Positions 33,849-45,958 of a DNA stretch of 64,000 nt are shown one piece after another (the stretch's first letter is position 1; every line of letters starts with the position of its first letter). Location of the stretch: contig CM075651.1 of NCBI GenBank assembly GCA_037953625.1, positions 127,686,501 to 127,750,500 of the forward strand, given 5' to 3'. The stretch is from Crotalaria pallida (taxonomy: Eukaryota > Streptophyta > Magnoliopsida > Fabales > Fabaceae). The notes beneath the pieces were generated by a model that saw only the letters and a list, made by a program, of their open reading frames with translations, was not told the origin of the DNA and did no database searches. The translations under genes and the position numbers were made by a program.

Positions 33849-36800
33849 CTATGACTTGGAAGATCCAGCGGTCATAGATAAACTCCTCACTGCAACCTTG
33901 ACTACACCAACCACGCTGCACTGCCTCTTTTCAGGGCTCAAACCCTGTCTATCCCCGTTTTTATGGTCCTCTTCTATTTGAACTCCCACAAAGTATGCTA
34001 CCTGAACAGAGAGAACTCAGCATTGGTGAGTAATAAGCAGAATTGCTTCCCTGTCACCACATTTACCAATACATTTCACCATTGAAAAAGAGCCAAAATA
34101 AGTGTCTTCATTTTATGCACATTAATGTTGAAGCAGGAGGACTATCACATGATTTATGCACAAGTAAAACCCATATATGCTGCTGAAAGTGTCTCTTCCC
34201 AAGATGCATGCAAATGATCTGTGACTATATTAAATCAGCATATACCCCTTAGTAAGTATGAACTACATTCATATGAAAACGAATTAAACCAATCAACTTA
34301 AGCCAGTTGGTAAATAAAACGACTAAGTCTGGATTAGTCTCTCTTCTCAGGAGAACAGATAGGGTGGGAAGAGAGAGGAGACAACACTCTAAATTGTAAT
34401 CCTGAACAGAGAGACAAGGAGAGCGGGGGAAATTCAGCTATCCATTAGGTAAACAAAATTGTGATAAATAAATAAAGTAATTAGGGCATTTATCAGTTAT
34501 TAAGCCATCATCTTCAATTTCAGCTACTACTCTTCACCACAAGACTTATTTCAGCAAGCTCTATTATCCAAATGACAGGTGTTAGGTGTATGAACTAAAA
34601 GACATGTTTCCCATGATGCAACACCAAAAATAACGCAACAATCACAGTCACACGTTTTCCAATCTGCCAATCTAGAATACATGTAACCTTTTTTCAATCA
34701 GTTTACTGGTTTGAAAGATTAGAATCAGAAAATTGCCAAATCGCAACTGGTACCCAGCAAATAGAATCAGTTTAGTTACTATAGGAGCCATTACCTTTTT
34801 AACAACCAAAACAGGAAAAAATAGTTATTGGACTTATTACCACATTAAAATGATGCCAAGCAAACAACATCAGCTATAAACTCTTAGCTTCCACAACCCG
34901 TATATATTATACTAGGAAATCACTTGCGGAGGACCAACAAAGCAATTGTTATGCAGAAGGAATATGAGAAACTTCAGAGTTTAGAATCGCAAAGCAGATA
35001 ACAAACAACAAAACCAATTTCTATGAATTATACATTAGTACCTGACTGATTGAAATAACAATAAAATTGGAACTGCCACAGCAGTTAGCAGTCCAAAACA
35101 AAAGCAGAAATGTGACTGCCATGAAAACACAATCAAGGCCATATGCATGTTTGATTTTTTTAATACTCAACGTGGTCAATCAGACTGGGAAAAACAAATA
35201 ATTGACAGAAAATGAAAAACAGACATAATTAAGATCTATAGTTCAGCTGATAAATAGCTCATGTACAAGATTACCTTGCCTGAAGCATCACGAACGGGTG
35301 AGATGTGAAGAAGATTCCAAAATGAGCTTTTGTCCTTCCTGAAAGTGTTTCAGTAAATTGATTCAGCACATCCTATAAATAAAGTTCACAGCTTTGGAAG
35401 CAAAGGCAAAAATGAAGGAAAGTATCAACCTGTAATTCAAAATACGTACTGTGCATGGGCGTTCACTTTTAATGCTTTCCCTTATCTACAAGCAATAAGA
35501 AAAAGAAATAACCAGATGTTCCATTTCAACTGATCTAGGTTTCCAAATAACAAGATAAAAATTGAAGAACAAGAAAAGTGCATTACAAGATACAAAGTTG
35601 AGATATCAGTATTTGATCCACCTAAAAATCTACAGTTGCGACCCAACACCTCTTCTCTTGCATAACCTATTCAAGTGACAGGGTAATTAAAAACATAAAC
35701 ACAAATTGGAAATATAAATCTTTGTTTTATATCCTTTCATCTAATGCCGGAACATATCATTAGACTATTACTAATTTACATAAGGTAAAGGTTTTATCGA
35801 ACCTGTCAATTTCAAGAAAGCATCACTGGCGTACACAATAGGCATGTCAGGTAAATGTGGATTAGTTCTGCAAGGAAACTCAACATCCAACAAACAACAA
35901 ATTAAGGGTCTGCAAAAAGCATGAAACTTCTGGCGAAGCAAGAAAACTAGTCTTTTCCAACAACTCACAATACAAAGCTTTGTTTGATTCTACCAAGTGA
36001 AATAAGCAAGGATGTACTAAGAAGACCCATGTCAGGCATGCTGCATCTCTTTGTACACACCAATCTGCCTGTTGACTCGCTATAGTGGGTTAGCACAGAA
36101 AGGATACTGTCCATAGCGGTCACAGCGCTTCTCTTGTCATCATCACTTGCCTCGCACGGTTCTTCACTCTCCAAGTCTTCATGTCATAAAGCTAATGTAT
36201 CAGTAAATACCAAATAAAACCCCAATGACGAGGACATTCACCTAGCAAAACAAGTATTCTTTGGCTAAAGGAGGCTATAGAATATGACAGACAATGAAAC
36301 TATCTAACTGGAGTCGTAACAACAACACAAAGTACTAAACTTTTTTTTTTTGGTAGATTTTAATTGAGGTAAGACTCTCCTCATTCAATCGTCAAGGCAA
36401 ACTACCAACCTCAACAAGAAATTACAGTGTGATTACATATAACCTACCAATGGAGTTTGCTGAATTTAATTGAATTAAGTAATGCAGAAGAAAGGTCAAC
36501 TAGGTGCCCCAACCCGGGTTGCCTAGAACCACTAAACAATGCATTAACATGATAGATAATAAAATACCAAATAGTACCCCTTCTGCTAGGACAATCACTC
36601 AGAAAAAAAAACGGCTGTTCAGCAAAAAGGAGTTATTGAAACAGACAAGCACCTGATATCCTGGTAATGATGTGTTAATTATTGGTTTAGAACGCGAATT
36701 AATTGGTGACAAACTAAAACCTGCTTTTTTTCAAGGAAAAAAAACTGCTGTAGTTTGTTAAAAGGACAGGTAATTGGTCAGTGAAGAAATCAAAACTCTG

Positions 36801-37930
36801 TAACCATTAATAAACTCATCATTAGCAGGTGTAAGTTTTGAGTGTAGAAATAACAGAGATGTATGATTTATATATAATATTCAAAGCCAAAGATAAGAGT
36901 CACTCCTTCTGACCCATTATTATAACTGTCATTAAAGATTCTTCACAAGGACACTCATTTTGGTTCTCCCACCACTTCCAACAGTGTTTTTCCACACATG
37001 AATCCCAAGGTTGAAAACCAACACATGTGCTTCCCAGATGCATTTGGATCGACAAACATTAGTCCCAAGGATTAAAAAAATCTATTAAATAACACCAAAT
37101 ATATAGAACTATAAGTAATATGACTAAATTACTACTACCTTTTATTAAATAAAATTGTAGTAAGAGCTAGCTAACCACGAATTAAATGTATTTATTGGTG
37201 AAGGGGTAAAATTGAAAGTTAAAAATGAATTAGTAGTTATTTAATATTCTTAAATGATCCATAATTTAGAAAGGAAACATTTTTAAGAGAAGGGTAGAAA
37301 CAAACATGAAGCATTGAACCCAATGCTTTCTAAGCAAAGGCAGGGAACTGAAAAACACAAACCTCTAACACCATCATCATCATCATCATCATCATCATGT
37401 TGATCCATAGAACAAACCCCACCAATTCCCATCACAGAATCCAAGCACACTTCCTTCCTACACCCCCCAAACACAAACTCCTGCTGCACCCTTTCCCCAT
37501 CCTCCCCCACCAAACACCCCCTTCTTCTCCTCTCCAACTCAACCTGAACCGCGACGAAATGAACCACCCCACCCCCACAACCAAAAACAGGTGCCATATA
37601 AAACAACATCCAAAAGGGTGTCCCATCCTTCTTATAATTCAGCAACACAACCTGAGCTCTCCTCTCTTCCCTCACGGCCTCACGAATCTCCATCACCGCC
37701 CTCCTGCAAGTCCCTGGGCCCTGAAACATGGCCCCACTTCTCCCGATAACCTCGTCACGATCGTACCCTGTCATCTTCAAGAAGCCCGGGCTGGCAAAGA
37801 TGATGGGGTGGCCCGGGATTGAAGGGTCCGTGATGGTGAAGCTGTCAGGCAATTCGTCGAGCGCCTCGCGTGCGTAAAAAGAGTAACTTTCGTTGAAGGA
37901 TTGTTCTATGGCACACGATCCCAATTCCAT
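33849..37930 (-). CDS. TLP1: Twin LOV-domain protein, TLP1/PLP type photoreceptor
   Basis: Seven exons on the - strand: 37363-37930, 35969-36176, 35803-35867, 35587-35666, 35430-35485, 35275-35338, 33849-34001. Junctions are GT-AG and phases close to 397 residues; Arabidopsis TWIN LOV 1 is about 399. LOV1 (about 25-132) has the PAS fold motifs (DSFTITDPSIPGHPIIFAS, GYDRDEVIGRSGAMFQG, LLNYKKDGTPFWM, VVHFVAVQV). Its flavin-binding Cys position holds Gly66. LOV2 (about 245-360) keeps GRNCRFL with Cys292 and the FVGVQ glutamine, so it should form a flavin adduct in blue light. The linker has an Asp run (from CAT repeats on the + strand). Arabidopsis homologues bind partners such as VTC2 and act in light or ascorbate responses; here that is inference. 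Intron 1 is 1.2 kb, intron 6 is 1.3 kb. Confidence 0.92.
37374..37398. repeat. (CAT)n microsatellite inside TLP1 exon 1
   Basis: Uninterrupted CAT repeats on the + strand encode the Asp run on the - strand, so allele length changes protein length without shifting frame. Confidence 0.9.
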
Positions 37931-38301
37931 CTTCTTCTTCGCTTCTTCTGCTGTTGTTGTTGGTGATGTTACTGTTGTTGGTATTATGAATTTGTTGTTG
38001 GATGATTATGCTCGTTTTTGGGGTTATTCCCAATCCCATGTGGTATTTGATGCTTCAAAAAAGAAAAAAAAAAAAAAAGGGAAGAAGAAGAAGAAGATGC
38101 TAGGTGCTGGTTTGGAAAAACAAACAGTGGGAATAATTGGGAACTATAACTGAGGAAGTGTTATGTTAAAGAGGTGCATCTGTTTTGTGAAGTTCATTTC
38201 AAAGGGAGAGGGAGTGGGGTCTGTTATTTATTAGGGTGTTGTTAAATTTAAAAAGAAAAAAAATTGCTAATGAGTGTTCTATTAAAGAGTTAGAAGTGGT
38301 A

Positions 38302-38487
38302 TCGGTTTGGTTCAGTTGGTGTAAGACCCCAACTGAAATGTTGGGAATGAGGTAAGGGTACTAGTAGTTCGGGGCTCAATTCCCACTAAAAACATCTTGC
38401 ACCAGCCATGCAGCACGCTCCGAATTAGTCTCGTATTAAGGATGCTCTTGAGGATACTGATGGTTCCGCAAAGAATTCGGATAAAAA
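38302..38487 (+). mobile_element. tRNA-derived SINE, family 5
   Basis: A box GGTTCAGTTGGTG, B box GGGGCTCAATTCCC, A-rich end. Flanked by the perfect 18-bp duplication AAAGAGTTAGAAGTGGTA. Confidence 0.88.
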
Positions 38488-38750
38488 AAAGAGTTAGAAG
38501 TGGTAAAAAATTACGGATAAAAGAATAACGTGAACTTTAAACTTTAATAAGTGTTATAAGCAAGAAAAAAACACAAATTTTTAGAAATTATTAAGAAGTT
38601 AAACATAGTAAAAATTTATAAAAAAAAAAGACATAGAATAATGTCTACAATGATTGATTTTTTTATCCTAAAAATTTTAATAAATGACCTAACAAAATTA
38701 TTCTTTTTAAATGTTTTCCAACATAATTTCTTAATAGACTCGAGCACATA

Positions 38751-38920
38751 CCAACGAGCTGTTGGTGCAGTGGTGTCAGGGGCTGCACTTGGTAGGGCGG
38801 ATCACGGTTCGATCCCCCGCAACAACATTGGGAGAGGAATAAAACCTTAACCCCGGGACCCCCCTCGAACTGGATTAATCGGCCCAGTGGGCCGGATACC
38901 AGGGTGCAAACCAAAAAAAA
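38751..38920 (+). mobile_element. tRNA-derived SINE, family 1
   Basis: Close match to the 8.99 kb SINE (TGGTGCAGTGG, GGTTCGATCCC). Flanked by the perfect 18-bp duplication AATAGACTCGAGCACATA, indicating a recent insertion. Confidence 0.93.
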
Positions 38921-38938
38921 AATAGACTCGAGCACATA

Positions 38939-39540
38939 AATGATACAAAAGAAATATAAAATAATAAAAATTTTAATTAAGAGATATATGTAGTTAACAC
39001 AATAAAGAAGTAAGAAGACTAATATGAAATGTATGTGTGTTTTGGTTGTTTATTTTACTAATTGGGAAAAATATCTGGAGGAGGATGTGGTGGTGACTTA
39101 AAGGAATACGATGGACTTGGAAGGAAAGATGGATAGCACAACAACCATTGATGTTTGAGGGACCAAAGAAATAGAAGGAGTATAATGGATGGAAAATGAA
39201 AGGAGGGAATTATCAAAGATGATAAAACAAGGACAAGGACAAGGGAAGACAACTATGAATTTGTGACTCCTATCAAAGAAAGAAATTGCGAGGGAGGAAG
39301 AGGAGCACGCACGCAATCCTACATCAACCAAAGTAAAATCACATGAATTTCTAGAATTTTATTGCCTTTTTTTTTTAACAATGAAAACGCTAACAATTGG
39401 CTTTAGAACACTACTTAAGTATTCAATTGTAGTTAAATGTTGTTAGAAAATGTGTTTTTTTAATTATCAAGAGATAAAATATGATAGATTTATGATTGAA
39501 TTTTCTTTTGCGGTAATCTTAATAAGTGTCTAAGAACACA
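38939..39540. other. Intergenic stretch
   Basis: No gene seen. A purine-rich stretch at 39.07-39.30 kb has no recognisable product in any frame. Confidence 0.5.
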
Positions 39541-39556
39541 TGGTAATAGAGATTGG

Positions 39557-40293
39557 CAAAATACTCATACCCGCGGGTACCCGCAAAGATACCTGCAACG
39601 AGTACCCGCACTATTTCCTTGCGGGTGAGGATGGATATTATGATACCTACAAAAGCGACGGCGGCTGGCGACAATGATGGTGATGGCGAGGAAGAAGGTG
39701 ACGGCGGTTGGAGGCTTCCATGGCAGTGGACTTCGACGGCTCAGCAGTGGACTTCGACGGCGAGTGGAACGACGACTTCAACGGCCCGAGGTGGAGAGCG
39801 GAGAACACGGTGGCGAGCGAGAGAGAGGTCGCGGTGGAGAGCGGAGAACCGTGGGAGAAAGCGGTCGCGGTGGCGACTGAACCGAGGGAGACAGAGGTCG
39901 CGGCGGGTGACAGAGGGAGAGAGAGATCAAGAACGGAGGGAAGATGGATGGAAGGCGAGATGGGGCGGAGCGGCGGCGGCGGCGACTTCTTGGGGTTGTG
40001 TGAGGGAGAGAGTGTTTGAACTTAGGTCTTAGGGTATGAAGTTGAAGTTATTATTTTGTGAAGTGCGTGGCTGAAGCGTGAAGGCTTCTACGTGTTTTTT
40101 TTATTTATTTATTTTTTTTATATTTTAACTACCGGTCCGGTCCAGTCTTCGCGGTCTATAAAATTGTGAGACCATGAACCAAACCACAGCATAACGGTCC
40201 AAAAATTTTCAGACTGGACCGGACCACGATCTCGCGTCCAACACTTTTTTCGGTCCGACCGGTCTCGCGGTTCGAGACCGGACCACTTACACC
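39557..40293. mobile_element. Unclassified hAT-like transposon remnants
   Basis: Left part has GGCAAAATACTCATACCCGC and further ACCCGC repeats. Right part has GGTCCGGTCCAG-type repeats and ends CCGGACCACTTACACC, the inverse of GGTGTAAGTGGTCCGG. Such termini recur in plant hAT-like elements. In between (39.65-40.02 kb) lies a GC-rich block with Arg-rich frames on the + strand and no recognisable domain. Possibly a captured segment. Confidence 0.45.
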
Positions 40294-40576
40294 TATATTA
40301 AGAGTTATAAATACTAAATTGAAACACAAAAGTAAACTCCACACATAAATTCTGAAGTAGAGCTTCATGAAGTTGTTAGAGCTTTAAATTCTGAAGTCAA
40401 CATCAATTTGGGCAAAATTTTGGAGAGAATTTTATCTTATCCACAATCTTTTTTTTTTTTGATAGAAGTAAAAAGCTTCATTCCAACTTGCAAAAATTAC
40501 AACTCAAAACCAGCTAGCCAATTCAAACTCCCCACCTACTATGTAGGGTTTGAGATGAATAGGCTAGGAAAAACAA

Positions 40577-43500
40577 TCAACTAGTGTCATACAAAATCCT
40601 GTAAACTAATACCTTATTAGACCAATTACTAAAAGTAGGACATACAAGGGAAATCCTAAGTGCTAGCTCTTTTCTAATCAAAACAAACACTTGATCAGGC
40701 CTTCTTGAGAGATTGGAAAACTGCCTTATGTTACGCTCCATCCAAACAAAATAAACACAGGCTGCCATAGCAGCATAGACAAATTTACGCCTGGTTTTGT
40801 TATGGAAAGAATGTTGTAACCACCTGCACCAATTATGAAATCTATAATGCCAATTATCCAAGCAGCACCAATTACAAACATATTCCAATAACAGACGACT
40901 CCAATCACAGGAAAAGAACAAGTGATCACGCGATTCCAAGGCATCATTACACAAGATACAACTTGGTTGAATCTGCATAAAACTCATTAAAGAGTCCTTG
41001 GTTCTCAAACGATCTCGAACAGCCAGCCAGAATATGAAATTATGTTTTGGAATAGAGAAACTATTCCAAACCAACTTATAATACTCAAAGGGTTCTTGCG
41101 GCCCAAGTAACAAATGATAGCCTTCTTTAATGGTATAAGCTCTATCCCAATGTCCTCTCCATAAACTAGAAACATAGACAGGACTCAGCTTATCTCTAAC
41201 CTTGAGCAATTGATTACAGTGCCAACTAGCAGAAGTAGATTTCTGACAGGACCATAAATCACCATTCTTCATATAGATAGAACTTATCCATCTAACCCAA
41301 AGCACATCTTTTTTCAAAGCCAGATGCCAGACTTGTTTTCCTAAAGCAGCCATGTTCCAGATGTGAATATTTTGGAAGCCAAGCCCACCAAATCTTTTCT
41401 GAGTACATAGATTAGACCAGGCAACAGCAGCTCTAGGTCTACCATGCTGATTCAGACCCCACAGGAATACCCTGCACTTCTTTTCAATACCTTTCACCAC
41501 TCTCTTTGGAATAATAAAAATAAAGGCCCAATAGGAGTGGAGGGACAGCAAAACAGAATTAATGAGTTGAACTTCACCTTGATAAGATAGGTGCCTTGTC
41601 CTCCAAGAGTTCAGTCTGCTTGTTATTCTGTCCACCAAACACTGACAGGTATTTACTGACCATTTCTTAGCAGTGAGAGGCAATCCCAGGTATTTGAAAG
41701 GAAAGGATCCTTTCTGAAAACCTGTGATGTTCTGCAACTGAACTTGCTGCTGATCATTGAGCCCTGCCATAAAAATGCTTGACTTCTACTGGCTTGCATA
41801 CAAACCTGAACTATTTGAAAATTATGCAAAAGCTTCATTCAGGATCCTTACACTGGCCTCATTCCCCTTGCAAAACATCATTAAGTCATCAGCAAAGGCA
41901 AGGCTGATTAATCTAGTCTCCTTGCATAAGGGGTGAAACCTGAAACCAGTCTTAGTAGCTGCTGCTTTAAGTTTCCTGGATAACATCTCCATTACTAACA
42001 CAAAAATAAGTGGAGAGATAGGGTCTCCCTGCCTGATTCCCCTGGTGCTTTGAAATCTCTCCAGCTTTGAGCCATTGATTACCAAATTGAAGGAGACAGA
42101 AGTTATGCATTCCATGATCCATTGGACAAACTTCTGAGGAAATTTCAGCTCCTGCAGCATTCTATGAATAAAAGACCAATCCAAAACATCATAGGCTTTC
42201 CTGATATCTACCTTCATCAAGCATCTTTAAGAAACATTCTTCCTTCCATAGAGCCTCAAAAGCTCCTGGCTGATGAGAATGATGTGATTGATAGATCTGC
42301 CATGTACAAAAGCTGCTTGATTTTCATCAATGATGCTGGGTAGTAACTCTTGCAATCTGTTACATAACACCTTTGAAATGCATTTATAAATAGTGTTACA
42401 AAGAGATATAGGTCTATAATCATTAACAGTGCTAGGATAGTCATTTTTGGGAATTAAAACAATACTAGTACAGTTAACTTCCCTTAACAACCTGCCTGAT
42501 CTGAAAAACTCCTGCACAACAGCAATGCAATCACTGGAAATCACAGGCCAAGCTTTCTTAAAGAAACCAGCCCCATAGCCATCAGGCCCAGGTGACTTTC
42601 CACTGTTTATAGACATGATGCTCTGGGTGATCTCAGCTTCAGTAATGGGAGCAATAAGCCTCAGCTGCTGACTCACAGATAGGACTTTGCCTTGGTTAAT
42701 TTCTGCATTAGACATACACCACTGAGCCCCTCTACCATGCAGCAGGTTCTTATAGAAAGACATAAAAGCATTGCCAATTTCACCCTGATTTGTACACAAA
42801 ACCCCCTGCTCATCTTTAACTGAAAGGATTCTGTTCCTGTACAATCTATTCTTGATAGCTGCATGAAAAGCCTTTGTATTCTGATCCCCTTCTTTAAGCC
42901 AGAGCTCTTTTGATTTTTGTCTCAGAAAACTGATGGCAATGTCAGATATTTGAGCATACTCCAGGGCAGCATCCTTCTCTATTTTTTCCAAATGCACATT
43001 CAAAGGATCCTCAGCAAGGTCTGCCTGAGCCTGAAAAAGATTCTGTCTACTCATCTCTTCTCTCTTATCAATTTCATGATATTTAGCGGCATTTAAAGTT
43101 TTCAAAGGATTTTGGAGAGCCCTCAATTTCCTCATCAAGATAAACATGGCAGTACCTTGAAAGCTCTGACTCCAGTTGTCTTCCACAATGGACAAGAAAT
43201 CAGGATCCATGGCTAACATATTAAAGAATTTAAAACCACTAGACTTTGGACCAGTAATAGTCCTCCAAGTCACCACTGCTGGAGCATGATCCGAAACACC
43301 TTCCTGCAGGAAAATGGTTTCAGTTCCAGGCCAAAGCTGTACCCAAGCATCATTAATTAATGTTCTGTCCAGCTTTGCAATTTTCCTGTCATTCTCATCT
43401 TGCTTATTAGTCCATGTGAAGTTACAACCTGAGAAATGCATATCAGTTAACTGGCACTGGTATACACATTCTCTAAAGCTATGCAGTCTATTCAGGTCCA

Positions 43501-43989
43501 CATCCAAGCCTTCTACCTTTTCATCAGCAGACAGAATGCAATTAAAATCGCCAATTACCAACCAAGGATGGTTGGCACTGTGACTAATAGATCATAAGGA
43601 ATCCCACAGCTGCAGCCCGTTAATTTCATCATTAGCACCATATACAAAAAAACCAGAAACTCTTGATTCTGGTTATTACTCACCAAGCAGTGCACTATCT
43701 GACTTGTGGCTAAGACAATGGTAACTTTAAACATGTCAGGCTTCCACATCACCCAAATTCGGCCTAGATCAGAAAAATTCAAATTAATATAGGACCCCCA
43801 GCCAGGCACTGTGTTATTCCTAACCTGCTCATAGGAATTAGCCCTTAGCTTATTCTCCAAGACACCTACCAAACCTAAATTATTATAAAAAATCAACCTT
43901 TTTAGTTCTTTTTGTTTTCGAGGGTGGTTGATCCCCCGAATATTCCAAGCTGCTATACTATCCATGGGGTGGATGAGAAGAAACCTCAC
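40577..43989 (-). pseudogene. LINE ORF2: endonuclease and reverse transcriptase, disrupted
   Basis: The start overlaps the ORF1 stop. The apurinic-type endonuclease begins near the start (AAWNIRGINHPRKQKELK). A frameshift falls near 43.57 kb, then the frame continues through the rest of the endonuclease (VIGDFNCIL, VSDHAPAVV) and the reverse transcriptase (YRPISLCNTIYK, GDPISPLIF, FADDLMMF). In-frame stops occur at about 42228, 41823 and 41786. The last part is the zf-RVT-like C-terminus (WLAVRDRLRTKDSL, CILCNDALESRDHLFFSC). One frameshift and three stops: not functional. Confidence 0.93.
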
Positions 43990-45292
43990 CTACTTGGACA
44001 CCACTCCTTTTCTGAGTTTTACTTCTAGTCATGACTGGAGTCCATCCTTCCTCACTATGTGCAACAATCTCAGTCTCACTGACTCTACTAATTGAAGCCT
44101 GTGATCCACTTTGAACAACTTCCTCAGTGTTCTTTGCAGGTTCATTCTGAACAACAACAACATCAGGAGCTTTAGGAGCCTCATCCAATAAACCCTTTAC
44201 CAATTCCAAAGCTGAAGCCATATTTTCCTGTGGAATAGTCCCCTTTTCAATTGACTCCTTCAACTTTAGTCTGTAGTCAAGGTTCTCAATCTCTTCCCTG
44301 GTTGGCTTCTTCTTCTCTACCCAGACTTGCTTTGTTTTCTTTCTGCACATCTTGCTGTCATGCCCAAACTTATCACAAGTTGAACACCAGATCGGCTTCC
44401 ACTCATAGTCTACCTTCTGGACCAAAACATTGCCCTTTTCATCCTCAAAATAAACTTCTTCTGGCAGAATTGAGGGGTTGACTTCCACAAGGACTCGTGC
44501 AAAATTGATTCGGTTCCTGTCCTTGGTCACCTGGTCAACCATAATAGGGGTCCCTACTAGACTAGCTATCTTACTCAAAGCTTCTGCTTCCCAGAATTTC
44601 AAATTCAGATTGGGAAATTGAACCCACACTGGGACACTATCAATAAGGCTCTTTTTCACTGGTTTCCCTGTCCATGGTGATAGAATTAAGGGTTTTTTTT
44701 TATCAAAGTGATAAATCTCTATTTCTAATACAGCGTTTCGAGCCTCCATAGAATTAAATCTTACTACCACCGTGCCATCATTATTCATCAAAATTTTATC
44801 AATCCCATGATGACCCCATGCTTTTTTTAGGAAGCCTTGAATAATTGGATATGGTGGCCTTGCACCAAGCACATAGCACACTATCGCTTGTTGCCAATAT
44901 TTCTCTTCCGCTTCTACATCAGAGGCAACTATCTTTGCAATCGATATCCCTTCTTTCTGTTCAGGTTGAAGGAATTTTAACTTTTCTCCAGCATTCCTAA
45001 GTTTAGAGATGTCAAAAGAGTCCCATACCGAGGAACGTTTTCCTTCCAAAACAGTTGTAGTTGGGGCGTTCTCTTGGTTTTTTACACCACTAGCACTTGC
45101 ACCCATGGCATCAATATTCATCTCATGCATCGTTTGCTCCTTCTGCATGGTTTCAGGTACGTCTGCAGGAGCCTTGCCCTTGAGTCTTGCACGTATCAGA
45201 TCCAATCCTTGCATCAAGGATTCCAGTTGCTTGGGCGATAAGTTATCAATGAGAGCCAAATCCTCTTCATCCAGTTTCGACAAGTCCATCAC
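43958..45292 (-). CDS. LINE ORF1: nucleic-acid-binding protein with zinc knuckle
   Basis: 444 residues, intact. Contains a DUF4283-like RNA-binding region (about 110-270), a single CCHC knuckle (CSTCDKFGHDSKMC, about residue 292) and a long charged C-terminal tail. This layout is standard for plant L1 ORF1, which coats the element RNA. It ends overlapping the start of ORF2 in another frame. Confidence 0.88.
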   Translation of the reverse strand: MMDLSKLDEEDLALIDNLSPKQLESLMQGLDLIRARLKGKAPADVPETMQKEQTMHEMNIDAMGASASGVKNQENAPTTTVLEGKRSSVWDSFDISKLRNAGEKLKFLQPEQKEGISIAKIVASDVEAEEKYWQQAIVCYVLGARPPYPIIQGFLKKAWGHHGIDKILMNNDGTVVVRFNSMEARNAVLEIEIYHFDKKKPLILSPWTGKPVKKSLIDSVPVWVQFPNLNLKFWEAEALSKIASLVGTPIMVDQVTKDRNRINFARVLVEVNPSILPEEVYFEDEKGNVLVQKVDYEWKPIWCSTCDKFGHDSKMCRKKTKQVWVEKKKPTREEIENLDYRLKLKESIEKGTIPQENMASALELVKGLLDEAPKAPDVVVVQNEPAKNTEEVVQSGSQASISRVSETEIVAHSEEGWTPVMTRSKTQKRSGVQVGEVSSHPPHG

Positions 45293-45495
45293 TTAAGGCT
45301 GATCCTCTTTGTTTTCCACCAAGGTTTTGTGTTGTGATTGGGGGGAGGGAGACTTTGGAGGCCTCCCTCTCTTCCTGGCCATTACGGCCGCACGCGGTGG
45401 CTAGGAAAGCTAGTGCACCGTGAGAGAGATAAGAGAGGAAACCCTAGCAGAGCCAAACCCTAGAGATCCATATCTTATCCACAATCTCGAATCTT

Positions 45496-45689
45496 TTTTT
45501 TTTGTCCATGACCGGAGTGTCCACGCCGACCGCAGTGACTAATCTCCTCGCTGGCTTGTAGGCACCTCTAATGGGTGGGACAGCTGGCCCCGAGATTTAA
45601 CGCTGCTGCATGCACAAAGCAAGATTCAAACACCTGACCTTGCTTAAGCATGGATCAATCCCTACCACTGAATCACACGCTCGGGGTTA
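45496..45689 (-). mobile_element. tRNA-derived SINE, family 6, - strand
   Basis: On the - strand, TGATTCAGTGGTAGGGA (A box), GTGTTTGAATCTTG (B box), a GC-rich body and a poly-A tail (poly-T at the left on +). Flanked by ACAATCTCGAATCTT and ACAATCTTGAATCTT, one mismatch. Its left duplication overlaps the LINE's target site. Confidence 0.88.
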
Positions 45690-45958
45690 ACAATCTTGAA
45701 TCTTGACTCAGGAAAACTAGCAAGAATTATTCTGTGTATTGCTCGGGTATTTATATAAGTTAATATATTTAAAATAAAAATAATAATGGTTGACTATTTG
45801 GATTTTTTTATTTGTTAATTTTTCTAAATTGCATTTATTTAAGGCAAGATGGTTTATTCAAATTGGAATTATATTTATTTTTTATTTTCAATAATTTATT
45901 TTTAAAAATATTTATGATATTTTGAATTTTTTCTGTTTTTATTTTTTTATATAAAAAA

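Larger units (their letters stand above)
40450..45470 (-). mobile_element. Full-length L1-type LINE, broken ORF2
   Basis: On the - strand it runs from GGATCTCTAGGG at the high end to a poly-A (poly-T on +) at 40450. It is flanked by the perfect 17-bp duplication TATCTTATCCACAATCT (40433-40449 and 45471-45487). It has ORF1, then endonuclease, reverse transcriptase and C-terminal zinc-binding region. The identical duplication and intact ORF1 indicate a fairly recent insertion, though ORF2 is already disrupted. Confidence 0.95.

Noticed and set aside
36336..36440. A truncated LINE 3' end in TLP1 intron 1
   Set aside because: Starts with poly-T and has a LINE-tail-like sequence, but no target duplication or coding trace was found, so it is not listed as a feature.
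37397..37822. 141-residue + strand frame opposite TLP1 exon 1
   Set aside because: Antisense shadow of the GC-rich LOV1 exon; the - strand reading matches a known protein through seven exons.
39553..40032. Arg-rich open frames of 100-160 residues as a real gene
   Set aside because: Several overlapping frames are open only because the DNA is purine- and GC-rich. No domain, start context or splice support, and the block lies in transposon-like flanks.
43314..45296. Frames on the + strand opposite the LINE
   Set aside because: Shadows of the LINE coding strand with no domain of their own.
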